Assembly: GCA_030615475.1 (NCBI GenBank)
Contig: JAUWZF010000038.1
Coordinates: 1 to 8,213, forward strand
Length of the DNA stretch: 8,213 bases
Reading direction: 5' to 3'
Source of the DNA: Dehalococcoidales bacterium
GTDB lineage: Bacteria > Chloroflexota > Dehalococcoidia > Dehalococcoidales > RBG-16-60-22
In this document: one piece after another, positions 1 through 6,559 of the stretch
Layout: each line of letters starts with the position of its first letter
Position numbering within the stretch: the first letter of the stretch is position 1
Made by a program: the position numbers and the translations under genes
Notes under the pieces: model-generated
What the model saw: the letters and a program-made list of their open reading frames with translations, nothing else
What the model was told of the DNA's origin: nothing
The model's database searches: none

Positions 1-2
1 CT

Positions 3-590
3 ATACTCTATATGCCCGAATATGAAAGGGCTAATGAGGTCTTCACCCTGGGTGGTGACCGGGGGTGGATATGGCTCGAAGCTACGGGTAATACCAATCC
101 GTTTGGCTGGTTTCCTAAGGGGCAGATAGAAACGCCTATTCTCGGCTATGAGGTATCCCCCGACGAACACTTGCCTCTTTTCCAACCCCAACCGCCGGTA
201 ATGGCCGCCATAGGTGATAAGGAGGTTAACAAGCCGCCGGTGCTGGCCCCGATTGGCGATAAAGAGGGCAGCGAGGGTGAGATGCTCCGTTTTACCGTCT
301 CGGCGACTGACGCCAACGGTGACGCCCTTACCTGCTCGGCAGTAAATCTACCGGAGGGAGCCAGCTTCGACCCGAATACCAGGACTTTCTCCTGGACTCC
401 CGATGAAGCCGGTACCTACCCGGATATCCACTTCGAGGTGTCCGATGGCGCCCTGACCGATTCCGAGGATATTACCATCATTGTTACGGAAAAGGGGAAC
501 GCAACTTTTGTCATTATAGGTATAATTGCCGTTGTACTGGTGGTTGCCGTGGCGGCTGCCGTTATTCTTCGGGGGGTGCGGCGCGCTTAG
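3..590 (+). CDS. C-terminal part of a membrane-anchored surface protein with an Ig-like (He_PIG/cadherin-like) domain; 5' end outside window
   Basis: The frame is open from base 3, so the first ATG (base 12) is probably internal. No ribosome-binding site precedes it and no signal peptide follows it. Counting from that ATG, residues 18-35 (GWIWLEAT, then NPFGWFP) look like the end of a transglutaminase-like or similar extracellular domain; this is a weak guess. Residues 61-88 hold two near-identical 14-residue units. Residues 75-159 match the Ig-like pattern of the He_PIG/cadherin-like class: FTVSATDANGD, LPEGASFD, FSWTPDEAG and FEVSDG occur in the usual order. Residues 165-187 form one hydrophobic helix ending in RGVRR, which predicts a C-terminal anchor with the Ig domain outside the cell. 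Such domains usually mediate adhesion or spacing at the cell surface, but the actual role cannot be read here. The gene is followed by a non-coding region, so it looks like the last gene of its transcript. Confidence 0.72.
   Translation: MLYMPEYERANEVFTLGGDRGWIWLEATGNTNPFGWFPKGQIETPILGYEVSPDEHLPLFQPQPPVMAAIGDKEVNKPPVLAPIGDKEGSEGEMLRFTVSATDANGDALTCSAVNLPEGASFDPNTRTFSWTPDEAGTYPDIHFEVSDGALTDSEDITIIVTEKGNATFVIIGIIAVVLVVAVAAAVILRGVRRA
192..275 (+). repeat. In-frame tandem duplication of a 42-bp unit at the start of the Ig-like domain
   Basis: Bases 192-233 and 234-275 encode PPVMAAIGDKEVNK and PPVLAPIGDKEGSE. The two units align without gaps and share PPV, A, IGDKE at equal positions. The second copy forms the first strand of the Ig-like domain, and the first sits in the linker before it. 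The differences are spread over the unit, so the duplication is not recent. The first copy may instead be the remnant of a lost tandem Ig domain. Confidence 0.7.
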
Positions 591-605
591 GGCGCGGGGC
601 CTTTT
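582..605 (+). terminator. Weak candidate intrinsic terminator after the surface-protein gene
   Basis: Bases 582-586 (CGCGC) can pair with 592-596 (GCGCG) around a 5-base loop that contains the stop codon. A short TTTT run follows at 602-605, but GGGCC lies between stem and T-run. The position at a gene end fits a terminator. The short stem and the displaced T-run make it uncertain. Confidence 0.25.
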
Positions 606-662
606 AATGTAGGTTCTGTTCGGTTTTAGTTGTTGCGGTATTATCTGAACCTCACTGCGTTT

Positions 663-756
663 TACCCTCACCCCTTCAGGGTGAACCCCCTCTCCAACCT
701 GTGAAATTTACTACCTCGTAAGATGATTTGGCTGGAGAGGGGTCAGGGGTGAGGTA
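663..756. repeat. Imperfect inverted-repeat element (REP/MITE-like) with CCTCACCCC...CCTCTCC ends
   Basis: The right arm (733-756), read on the other strand, begins TACCTCACCCCTGA and continues CCCCTCTCCA. The left arm (663-696) has the same blocks, with extra bases including TCAGGGT at about 675-682. That insert lets the left arm form its own small hairpin (CACCC 669-673 with GGGTG 679-683). The arms enclose 36 bases (697-732) with no coding potential. The element lies between a gene end and the next promoter. C-rich terminal motifs of this kind are typical of dispersed non-coding repeats in bacterial genomes. Only one copy is in this window, so dispersal is not shown. Confidence 0.6.
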
Positions 757-799
757 AGTCCATCAACCATATGAAAATAGAACCTGACCCGGGAAACTT

Positions 800-829
800 T
801 TGACACCCGTGACTTAAGACGGATAAAAT
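800..829 (+). promoter_or_regulatory. Sigma-70-type promoter of the DUF169 gene
   Basis: A perfect -35 box TTGACA (800-805) is followed after 18 bases by TAAAAT (824-829), one mismatch from the -10 consensus. The predicted transcript start is near 836, giving a 5' leader of about 38 bases that contains the strong ribosome-binding site. The promoter lies 44 bases after the inverted-repeat element. Confidence 0.65.
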
Positions 830-858
830 TTAATTAACCGGGTGCGGCGAAACATGAC

Positions 859-865
859 AGGAGGT
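859..865 (+). promoter_or_regulatory. Ribosome-binding site that fixes the TTG start of the DUF169 gene
   Basis: AGGAGGT is a full Shine-Dalgarno sequence. It ends 8 bases before the TTG at 874, which fits initiation there and explains a start that would otherwise be missed. The stop TAA at 871-873 immediately before the TTG closes the frame upstream. Confidence 0.8.
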
Positions 866-873
866 AAGGTTAA

Positions 874-1626
874 TTGACAACAATAAAGGAATATAACAGC
901 TACGGAGAAGAACTGGAGAGGCTACTGCTCTTGAAGACATCCCCCATAGCCGTAAAAATGCTGGGGACGGAAGAAGACATCCCGGAAGGAGCCATCAGAC
1001 CGAAGAGAGACCGTGGTTATCATCTGGCGCAGTGTCAGGCCTTTGCCATGACCCGGCGGCAGAGAGTGACGATAGCCATGCTGAAAGAAGACCACTGGTG
1101 CTGGGCGCCTTTACTGGCTTACGGGCTGGTGGAAGACCCGCATGACGCTTTCGTAGATGCTCATACATCGTTCCCGCGTTTTGAGTACGGGAAATACATA
1201 GGTATGGTGACCGGGCCTTTGAAGTCGGCTAATTTCGAGCCGGACATGGTGCTTGTGTATTCCAACACCGCGCAACTGAGGGATATGATTGGCGTGCCGA
1301 AGTTTCAGGATAAGACCCTGGTGAAGTCCGAGTTCGACCCTATCGATTCCTGTGTTTACTCCGTCGTACCTGTAATAACCGGCGGCCAGTACCGGATTAC
1401 CCTGCCCGACCCCGGCGAATACGCGCGGGCGATGGCCGGGGAGGACGAGATTATCTTTTCCGTGCCTAAAGAAAAGCTGGAGGGGCTGGTGGAGGGGCTC
1501 AGGCGCAGTGCCGAGATGAAGCAGGGCGCGGACGACTGGTCCCATATACTGCTGAGGCCCGATTTCCCCCGCCCCGACTTCTATAAGGACCTGTTCAGAA
1601 AGTGGGGGCTGGACGTCGAGGAATGA
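874..1626 (+). CDS. DUF169 family protein (COG2043)
   Basis: This 250-residue soluble protein is of the usual length for DUF169. Recognisable features in order are: an N-terminal helix with ELERLLLLKTSPIAVKML (residues 13-30); a first conserved cysteine in AQCQAFAMTRR (C54); a second in HWCWAPLLAYGL (C76); a glycine-rich turn near 110-115; and a third cysteine in DSCVYSVVP (C160). No signal peptide or membrane helix is visible, so it should be cytoplasmic. The family has no established reaction. The conserved cysteines suggest metal, iron-sulfur or redox chemistry, but that is inference. The start is TTG, supported by AGGAGGT 8 bases upstream and by the in-frame stop just before it. The gene has its own promoter and no close partner: the next gene begins 107 bases downstream behind a separate promoter, so it appears monocistronic. 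Confidence 0.88.
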   Translation: MTTIKEYNSYGEELERLLLLKTSPIAVKMLGTEEDIPEGAIRPKRDRGYHLAQCQAFAMTRRQRVTIAMLKEDHWCWAPLLAYGLVEDPHDAFVDAHTSFPRFEYGKYIGMVTGPLKSANFEPDMVLVYSNTAQLRDMIGVPKFQDKTLVKSEFDPIDSCVYSVVPVITGGQYRITLPDPGEYARAMAGEDEIIFSVPKEKLEGLVEGLRRSAEMKQGADDWSHILLRPDFPRPDFYKDLFRKWGLDVEE

Positions 1627-1657
1627 AATTTTCAACCCAAAAAACTACCGCGGCCTC

Positions 1658-1687
1658 TTTACAAGAGGGCTAAAATCGTATTATAAT
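1658..1687 (+). promoter_or_regulatory. Sigma-70-type promoter of the ABC exporter operon
   Basis: TTTACA (1658-1663) is one mismatch from the -35 consensus, and a perfect TATAAT (1682-1687) follows after 18 bases. The predicted transcript start is near 1694, giving a leader of about 40 bases. The -35 box lies inside a small hairpin: CCTCTT at 1654-1659 pairs with AAGAGG at 1663-1668. The hairpin might instead serve as the weak 3' end of the DUF169 transcript. Confidence 0.65.
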
Positions 1688-1701
1688 ATATCACGTTATA
1701 T
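1688..1701. promoter_or_regulatory. Near-perfect 14-bp palindrome at the predicted transcript start of the exporter operon (candidate operator)
   Basis: ATATCACGTTATAT is self-complementary except for one base pair (C1692 against T1697). It begins directly after the -10 box and covers the predicted transcription start, the classic place for a repressor site. No known operator consensus is recognised. The region is AT-rich, so chance is a real alternative. Confidence 0.3.
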
Positions 1702-1733
1702 CGGAATAAATTTCGGAAGTCGGGCATATCTCC

Positions 1734-3488
1734 ATGAGAATAATACTCAGATTACTGGGCGTTGTTCAAAAATACTGGCCATTGCTGCTCCTAGCCTTCG
1801 CCTGTCTGGTGATAGGCACCGCCTTTGGCATAGTCATACCGCGTATGCTCGGCGACGGCATTGATACCGTCCTTGGCTCAGGTAAACGCAGTTTCGTTAT
1901 CATAGTGGCGGTGGTTATCATTGCCGCCAGTGCCTTAAGGGGCGTCGCCGGCTACGGGCAGCGCTATTTCAATGAAGTCGTTGCCCAGAAAACATGTTAT
2001 AACATCAGGAATGCCCTCTACGAACGATTGCAGCGGTTAAGCTTCGCCTTCCATGACCGGAGCCAGACGGGGCAGCTTATGTCCCGGGCCACGGTAGATG
2101 TCGAGGCCGTACGCATGTTCTTCGCCATGGGCTTGCTCGGTATGGCCCAGGTGCTGCTCATGGTTATCGCAGTGGCCTACATGTTGCTGGTCATCGATTG
2201 GAAGCTGGCGCTTATCACGCTTGCCTTTGTAATTCCGGTATCCTGGCTGGCCATAAGCTTCGGCAGACGTATAAGGCCCATCTGGCTTAAAGTTCAGGCC
2301 ATGATCGGCTTCATGGGTACCACGCTGGAGGAAAGCCTGGCCGGTGTTAGCGTGGTCAAGGCGTTCTCTCACCAGAAGGAAGACGGCCGGAAGTTCTCCT
2401 CCCAGGCAGGCACCCTCTACGAAGAGCAAATCCACGCTGCCCGTCTCATGGCGATTAACATGCCCACCATGGTGCTTCTCTTCAGCATACCGACAGCCAT
2501 TATCCTCTGGTATGGCGGACGGGAGGTAGTTGCCGGCAACATGACTATAGGCCAGGTTACCCAGTTTATCCTTTATATGGGCATGCTGTTGATGCCCATA
2601 CGGCGGTTGGGGATGATGGTCAACCTTTACTCTCGAACCATGTCCGCCGGACAGCGCATTTTTGAGATACTGGATACGGAATCGATGGTCGTAGAGAAGC
2701 CTAACGCTGTGGAGATGGGCAGGGTCAAGGGGCATGTCCGCTTTGAGAACGTCAGTTTCAGCTACGATACCGTCGGGCCGGCCTTGAATAATGTCAGCTT
2801 CGAGGTGCAGCCGGGGCAGCTGGTAGCCTTGCTCGGTCGCTCGGGTAGCGGCAAGAGCACCGTAGCCAATCTCCTCGCCAGGTTCTATGACGTCACCGAA
2901 GGTAGAATCCTCGTGGATGGCATCGATATTCGGGATGTAACCCTGGCATCATTGCGCAAGAATGTCGTCACCGCACAGCAGGATGTATTCCTTTTCTCCG
3001 ACACCATCCGTGAGAATATTGCCTATGGCGCCGTAGACGCCGGCATGGAACAGATAGTCGAGGTAGCCAAAGCCGCTTACCTCCATGACTTTATCCAGGC
3101 GCTGCCCGACGGCTATGATACCTGGGTGGGCGAGCGCGGCGATACCCTTTCGGGCGGGGAAAAACAGCGGTTGTCCATAGCCCGTACCCTGCTCGTGAAC
3201 CCCGGTATCCTCATACTGGACGACTCCACGGCCAGCGTGGATTCGGAAACGGAGAAGCTTATCCGCCAGGCCCTGGACAAGCTTATCGAGGGGAGGACCA
3301 CCTTTATTATTACCCACCGCATACCCATCATCCAGAACGCCGACATTATCCTGATGCTCCAGGACGGCGAGGTAGCGGAGCAGGGCAAACACGAAGAACT
3401 GATTGCCAAAAACGGCATTTATAAAGAGATATACGAATCACAGCTCCTGATACATCAGGAATCTCAAGAAGGACCGGTGGAGGAGTAG
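1734..3488 (+). CDS. ABC exporter half-transporter (TMD-NBD), subunit with the degenerate Walker B
   Basis: This 584-residue type IV ABC half-exporter has six predicted membrane helices (about 15-36, 53-73, 127-147, 153-175, 240-262, 268-290) and a C-terminal nucleotide-binding domain. In the latter are A-loop Y344, Walker A GRSGSGKST (368-376), Q-loop Q416, signature LSGGE (472-476), Walker B ending LILDD and H-loop H528. The residue after the Walker B aspartate is D497 where the catalytic glutamate is expected, as in the TM287/BmrC-type subunits of heterodimeric exporters. Paired with the next gene product, its Walker A/B would form the low-activity ATP site, while its LSGGE signature would complete the partner's active site. 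Its substrate cannot be told from sequence; multidrug, lipid or peptide export are all possible. The ATG at 1734 has only a weak ribosome-binding site (GGAAGT, 13 bases upstream). The start is kept because the family's first membrane helix begins shortly after it. Confidence 0.93.
   Translation: MRIILRLLGVVQKYWPLLLLAFACLVIGTAFGIVIPRMLGDGIDTVLGSGKRSFVIIVAVVIIAASALRGVAGYGQRYFNEVVAQKTCYNIRNALYERLQRLSFAFHDRSQTGQLMSRATVDVEAVRMFFAMGLLGMAQVLLMVIAVAYMLLVIDWKLALITLAFVIPVSWLAISFGRRIRPIWLKVQAMIGFMGTTLEESLAGVSVVKAFSHQKEDGRKFSSQAGTLYEEQIHAARLMAINMPTMVLLFSIPTAIILWYGGREVVAGNMTIGQVTQFILYMGMLLMPIRRLGMMVNLYSRTMSAGQRIFEILDTESMVVEKPNAVEMGRVKGHVRFENVSFSYDTVGPALNNVSFEVQPGQLVALLGRSGSGKSTVANLLARFYDVTEGRILVDGIDIRDVTLASLRKNVVTAQQDVFLFSDTIRENIAYGAVDAGMEQIVEVAKAAYLHDFIQALPDGYDTWVGERGDTLSGGEKQRLSIARTLLVNPGILILDDSTASVDSETEKLIRQALDKLIEGRTTFIITHRIPIIQNADIILMLQDGEVAEQGKHEELIAKNGIYKEIYESQLLIHQESQEGPVEE
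3479..3485 (+). promoter_or_regulatory. Ribosome-binding site of the second exporter gene, overlapping the end of the first
   Basis: GGAGGAG encodes the last glutamates of the upstream protein and lies 4 bases before the ATG at 3490. The stop codon of the first gene (3486-3488) falls between this site and the start. This arrangement favours translational coupling and equal production of the two subunits. Confidence 0.75.
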
Positions 3489-3489
3489 C

Positions 3490-5307
3490 ATGTTTCACGG
3501 CGGGGGGATGGGCGGTCCTCACCATCATGGGGGTGGCCGCTTCGATTCGGAAGAGGGACTGGGCAAGGTATATGACAGCCGGGTCATAGCGCGGCTGCCC
3601 AGATATCTGTTACCCGTCAAGCGGTGGATAGGCCTCGGGGCTGGCGGTATGTTGATACGCACCCTGGCAATCCTGGCTTTGCCCCGTCTTGTGGGTATAG
3701 CCACGGATAATATTATGCAGGGTGACTTCAGCGGACTTAATATCGTCGTCATTATTTATGTCGTGGCGGCGCTGGCGATGTGGGGCGGGCAGTACCTGGA
3801 AAGCATATATCTGGCTTACGCCGGCCAGTCCGTCATCTACCGAATGCGCACCCAGATGTTCGACCACCTGCACCGGCTGTCGCTTAGCTTCTTCGACCGT
3901 AACAAGGTCGGTAAGCTCATGTCCCGGGTGCAGAATGACGTTTCGCAATTACAGGAACTCGTCACCCAGGGCATGCTGGCCATGCTGACCAGCCTCCTGA
4001 CGCTGGTGGGCATAGCCGTTATCATGATTACGATGAACTGGAAGCTGGCCTTAGTCACGCTCACGGTGGTGCCGGTGCTGGCCGCCGCCATATTCGTGTG
4101 GCAGAAATACGCCCGCCGGGCTTTCATCACCGTCAGGCGGGCCATCGCTACGGTCAACTCCCAGCTTCAGGAGGATATCGCCGGCGTGCGGGTCGTCCAG
4201 AGCCTCTCGCGTGAAGACGAAAATATGGAGCAGTTCGACCAGATAAACCGGGCTAACCTTAACGCCAATGTTACCGCCGCCAAGCTGGAAGCGCTCATGA
4301 TGCCCGCCGTACAAATCCTTACCGGCGTTTCCTTTGCCATCGTGATTATTATGGGTGGTTTCCAGGTGCTGGATGGCACCATGACTATCGGTATTCTCAT
4401 GGCCTTTTTACTCTACGTACAGCGCTTCTTCGAACCTGTTCTGGAGCTGTCCATGCAGTATACGGAACTCCAGCGGGCTATGGCCTCCGGGGCCCGTATC
4501 TTCGAGTTACTCGATGTCGCCCCCGAGATTCAGGACAGGCCCGATGCCGTCGAGCTGCCGACGTTAAAGGGAGAGATAATCTTTAAGGACGTGAACTTCG
4601 GTTATGAGCCCGACAAGGATGTCCTCCACGATATTAACCTGAGCATCAAGCCGGGGGAAGCGGTAGCCATCGTGGGGCAGACCGGGTCGGGTAAGAGCAG
4701 CCTGGTCAGTCTTGCCGCCCGCTTCTACGAAGTGGAAAAGGGCGAGGTGACCGTGGACGGTTATGACGTTCGTTCCGTTACCCAGCAGTCGTTAAGGCAG
4801 CAGATTGGCATCGTACCGCAGGACCCGATTCTCTTTACCGGCACCATCGGGGAAAATATCAAGTATGGGAAGTTAGAAGCCAGTCGCGATGAGGTTATCG
4901 AGGTAGCTAAAACGGTCGGCGCTCATAATTTCACCAGCCGGCTGGGAAAAGGCTACGATACGGAGGTGGGGCAGAGGGGTGTCAGTCTCAGCGCCGGGCA
5001 GCGCCAGCTCATATGCCTGGCCCGGGCCATACTGGCCGACCCGCGTATCCTGATACTCGATGAGGCCACCTCCAACGTGGACACGAATACCGAACGAATT
5101 ATGCAAAGGGCGCTGCGCAAGCTGACCAGGGGACGCACCTGCCTTACCATCGCTCACCGGCTTTCCACGGTAACCGGTGCCGACCGTATCATAGTGCTTG
5201 AGCAGGGGCGCATTGTCGAAGAAGGTTCTCATAAAGAGCTCATGGCGAAACAGGGACTCTACCACAGGATGTTCCAGACCCTGAGCTCACCGGGATTAGC
5301 GGCTTAA
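3490..5307 (+). CDS. ABC exporter half-transporter (TMD-NBD), subunit with the catalytic Walker B and a His/Gly-rich N-terminus
   Basis: This 605-residue half-exporter has six predicted membrane helices (about 48-70, 84-104, 157-180, 183-203, 270-292, 298-318). Its nucleotide-binding domain carries A-loop Y372, Walker A GQTGSGKSS (396-404), Q-loop Q444, Walker B LILDE with catalytic E525, D-loop SNVD and H-loop H556. The signature is LSAGQ (500-504) instead of LSGGQ, the kind of change seen in the TM288/BmrD-type partner. The altered signature faces the neighbour's degenerate Walker B, and the canonical Walker B faces the neighbour's LSGGE. The pair therefore makes one consensus and one degenerate site, strong evidence for an obligate heterodimer. 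Before the first helix lies MFHGGGMGGPHHHGGG, a flexible cytoplasmic tail that could bind metal ions. The gene starts one base after the previous stop, so the two form one operon. It ends with TAA and the next gene has its own promoter. Confidence 0.93.
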   Translation: MFHGGGMGGPHHHGGGRFDSEEGLGKVYDSRVIARLPRYLLPVKRWIGLGAGGMLIRTLAILALPRLVGIATDNIMQGDFSGLNIVVIIYVVAALAMWGGQYLESIYLAYAGQSVIYRMRTQMFDHLHRLSLSFFDRNKVGKLMSRVQNDVSQLQELVTQGMLAMLTSLLTLVGIAVIMITMNWKLALVTLTVVPVLAAAIFVWQKYARRAFITVRRAIATVNSQLQEDIAGVRVVQSLSREDENMEQFDQINRANLNANVTAAKLEALMMPAVQILTGVSFAIVIIMGGFQVLDGTMTIGILMAFLLYVQRFFEPVLELSMQYTELQRAMASGARIFELLDVAPEIQDRPDAVELPTLKGEIIFKDVNFGYEPDKDVLHDINLSIKPGEAVAIVGQTGSGKSSLVSLAARFYEVEKGEVTVDGYDVRSVTQQSLRQQIGIVPQDPILFTGTIGENIKYGKLEASRDEVIEVAKTVGAHNFTSRLGKGYDTEVGQRGVSLSAGQRQLICLARAILADPRILILDEATSNVDTNTERIMQRALRKLTRGRTCLTIAHRLSTVTGADRIIVLEQGRIVEEGSHKELMAKQGLYHRMFQTLSSPGLAA

Positions 5308-5315
5308 AGTATTTT

Positions 5316-5335
5316 AAGGCCGCTCAGGCTGCCTT
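5316..5335. terminator. Hairpin after the exporter operon, at best a weak terminator
   Basis: Bases 5316-5323 and 5328-5335 pair over 8 positions with one C-T mismatch around a TCAG loop. No T-run follows on the + strand, so it does not look like a classical intrinsic terminator. It may slow transcription from the exporter operon into the regulator gene or protect the transcript end. Confidence 0.3.
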
Positions 5336-5361
5336 GACAACCGTTCTAAAATAAGTTGCAT

Positions 5362-5372
5362 TTGTGCTACAA
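5362..5372. promoter_or_regulatory. Candidate GntR-type operator (TTGT-GCT-ACAA) over the -10 box of the regulator gene
   Basis: TTGTGCTACAA is an inverted repeat of TTGT/ACAA with a 3-base centre. It fits the general GntR-family site pattern of GT, a short spacer, then AC, including the outer T and A of TNGTNNNACNA. It overlaps the -10 box at 5368-5373 and lies 6 bases before the start codon of a GntR-family gene, so binding would block its own transcription. Recognition by this protein is inferred. Confidence 0.45.
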
Positions 5373-5373
5373 T
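5365..5373 (+). promoter_or_regulatory. Extended -10 promoter giving a likely leaderless transcript of the regulator gene
   Basis: TGC directly followed by TACAAT (5368-5373) is an extended -10 element, with only a weak -35 (TTCTAA, 5344-5349, 18 bases upstream). The -10 box ends 5 bases before the ATG at 5379, so transcription should begin at or within a base or two of the start codon. No Shine-Dalgarno sequence is present before the ATG, in keeping with leaderless translation. Confidence 0.5.
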
Positions 5374-5378
5374 AAACC

Positions 5379-6527
5379 ATGAATACTCTGGATTTCCGCC
5401 TCGACCAGCATTCCCCCACCCCTTTATATCAGCAGATAGCCGAGCAGGTCAGGCAGTTTATCGCCACGGGGCAGCTTAAACCGGGAGACCACCTGCCCAC
5501 GGTAAGGGAACTGGCGCATAACCTCAATGTCAACCAGAATACCGTATCCAGAGCTTACCTTGAGCTCGAACAGGAGAGGGTGGTATCGGCCCGGCGGCGT
5601 GGCGGCACCGTGGTTGTTGCCAGCACGGACGACCCCTCGATTACCGTGGCCCGCCGGAAGCGCCTTTCGGATATTGTCAGCGATGACATCGTGAAAATTC
5701 TCAGCCAGGGATATAGCCCCGAGGACCTTGAGGCGGCCTTCTATCTGCACCTGGCCCGCTGGCGTGAAGAAAGACGGAGCATTGCCGAAAAGCCGGAGAG
5801 CGAATCGAAAACCAGCGCCAAACCAAATACCATCCATATCGTCGGCAGCCATGATTTAGCTTTGACCATCCTGACAGACCTGGTAAAGCAACGCCGCGAT
5901 AATGTAGAGTTCGAGATTGTCCATGCCGGCAGCCTCGGGGGGCTTATCGCTCTTCAGGAAGACAGGGCTCACCTGGCCGGTATTCACCTGCTGGATGAAG
6001 AAACGGGCGAATATAATTACCCCTATATCAAACGTATATTGCCGGGTCGTGAGCTGGGCGTAGTACATCTGGTGTATCGTATCCAGGGATTAATGCTGGC
6101 TCGCGGTAATCCCAGGAACATCGGAGGCATCGCCGATTTGAAACGCCCTGAGATAACCTTCGTCAATCGGCAAAAAGGGTCCGGCACCCGGGTTCTCCTG
6201 GACATACAGCTGCGCCAGCTCGGTATCAGCCCGCGTGAAATCAAGGGGTACGAGCGGGAGATGGAAACACACCTCGCCGTCGGTCTGAGTATTTCGCGGG
6301 GTGAGGCAGACGTAGCACTGGGTATCGAGGCCGCCGCCCGTAGCTGTGACCTTGATTTCCTGCCGTTGTTCCGGGAGAGGTACGACCTGGTAATACCCAT
6401 CGGCGGTTACCGGGGCAAGCTACTGGCTCCCCTGCTGGAAATGGTTGCCAGTGAAGAATTTAAAGAGGTAGTTAATAAAGCCGGCGGTTACGATACCTCT
6501 CAAACAGGCATGACCGCATTTCTATAG
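5379..6527 (+). CDS. GntR-family (YtrA-like) regulator fused to a COG1910/PBP-like ligand-sensing domain
   Basis: This 382-residue protein is predicted to be cytoplasmic. Residues 13-80 form a GntR winged helix: PLYQQIAEQVRQFI, PGDHLPTVRELAHNLNVN, NTVSRAYLELEQ and the wing RRRGGTVVV are all typical, and the short N-terminus is YtrA-like. Residues 85-135 are a charged helical linker. Residues 152-375 match the PBP-like domain of COG1910, the 'periplasmic molybdate-binding domain' group (PF12727). Landmarks are HAGSLGGLIAL (182-192), HLAGIHLLDEETGEYN (198-213), NRQKGSGTR (263-271) and the repeated-lobe pattern GEADVALGIEAAA (308-320). COG1910 domains fused to DNA-binding domains are generally taken as molybdate-related sensors, although the ligand is seldom proven. 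YtrA-type heads usually sit on proteins of about 120-130 residues, so this is a notable fusion. The ATG is placed by the normal N-terminal spacing of the fold. The gene sits between an ABC exporter and an AOR-family gene, and either could be its target. A GntR-type site over its own -10 box suggests autoregulation. Confidence 0.88.
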   Translation: MNTLDFRLDQHSPTPLYQQIAEQVRQFIATGQLKPGDHLPTVRELAHNLNVNQNTVSRAYLELEQERVVSARRRGGTVVVASTDDPSITVARRKRLSDIVSDDIVKILSQGYSPEDLEAAFYLHLARWREERRSIAEKPESESKTSAKPNTIHIVGSHDLALTILTDLVKQRRDNVEFEIVHAGSLGGLIALQEDRAHLAGIHLLDEETGEYNYPYIKRILPGRELGVVHLVYRIQGLMLARGNPRNIGGIADLKRPEITFVNRQKGSGTRVLLDIQLRQLGISPREIKGYEREMETHLAVGLSISRGEADVALGIEAAARSCDLDFLPLFRERYDLVIPIGGYRGKLLAPLLEMVASEEFKEVVNKAGGYDTSQTGMTAFL

Positions 6528-6528
6528 A
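6521..6528. repeat. Perfect palindrome TCTATAGA, copy 1, upstream of the AOR promoter
   Basis: The 8-bp palindrome overlaps the stop codon of the regulator gene and lies 31 bases before the -35 box of the AOR gene. The identical palindrome recurs 88 bases downstream, in the AOR leader. Paired copies around a promoter could mark a binding site used with DNA looping. As the copy overlaps coding sequence, chance cannot be excluded. Confidence 0.3.
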
Positions 6529-6559
6529 CAGCGCGGGCCTCTTTCCCCCGGTTTTATCA

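Noticed and set aside
1111..1635. Minus-strand open reading frame of 174 codons
   Set aside because: It is antisense to the well-supported DUF169 gene and has no recognisable fold.
2037..2735. Minus-strand open reading frame of 232 codons
   Set aside because: It is antisense to the membrane domain of the first exporter subunit, has a His/Gly/Pro-rich low-information composition and no ribosome-binding site that I could find.
3722..3988. Short + strand frame inside the second exporter gene
   Set aside because: It is out of frame within a clearly coding ABC transporter. The Ser/Arg/Cys-rich product is typical of a shifted frame. The same applies to 2344-2529 and 7037-7258.
5334..5373. TTGACA at 5334-5339 as the -35 partner of TACAAT at 5368-5373
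   Set aside because: The gap is 28 bases, far beyond the usable spacing. The TGC extended -10 with a weak -35 at 5344-5349 explains the promoter better.
6534..6555. Possible intrinsic terminator after the regulator gene (CGGG/CCCG, then GTTTT)
   Set aside because: The stem is only 4 base pairs with a 9-base loop, too weak to call.
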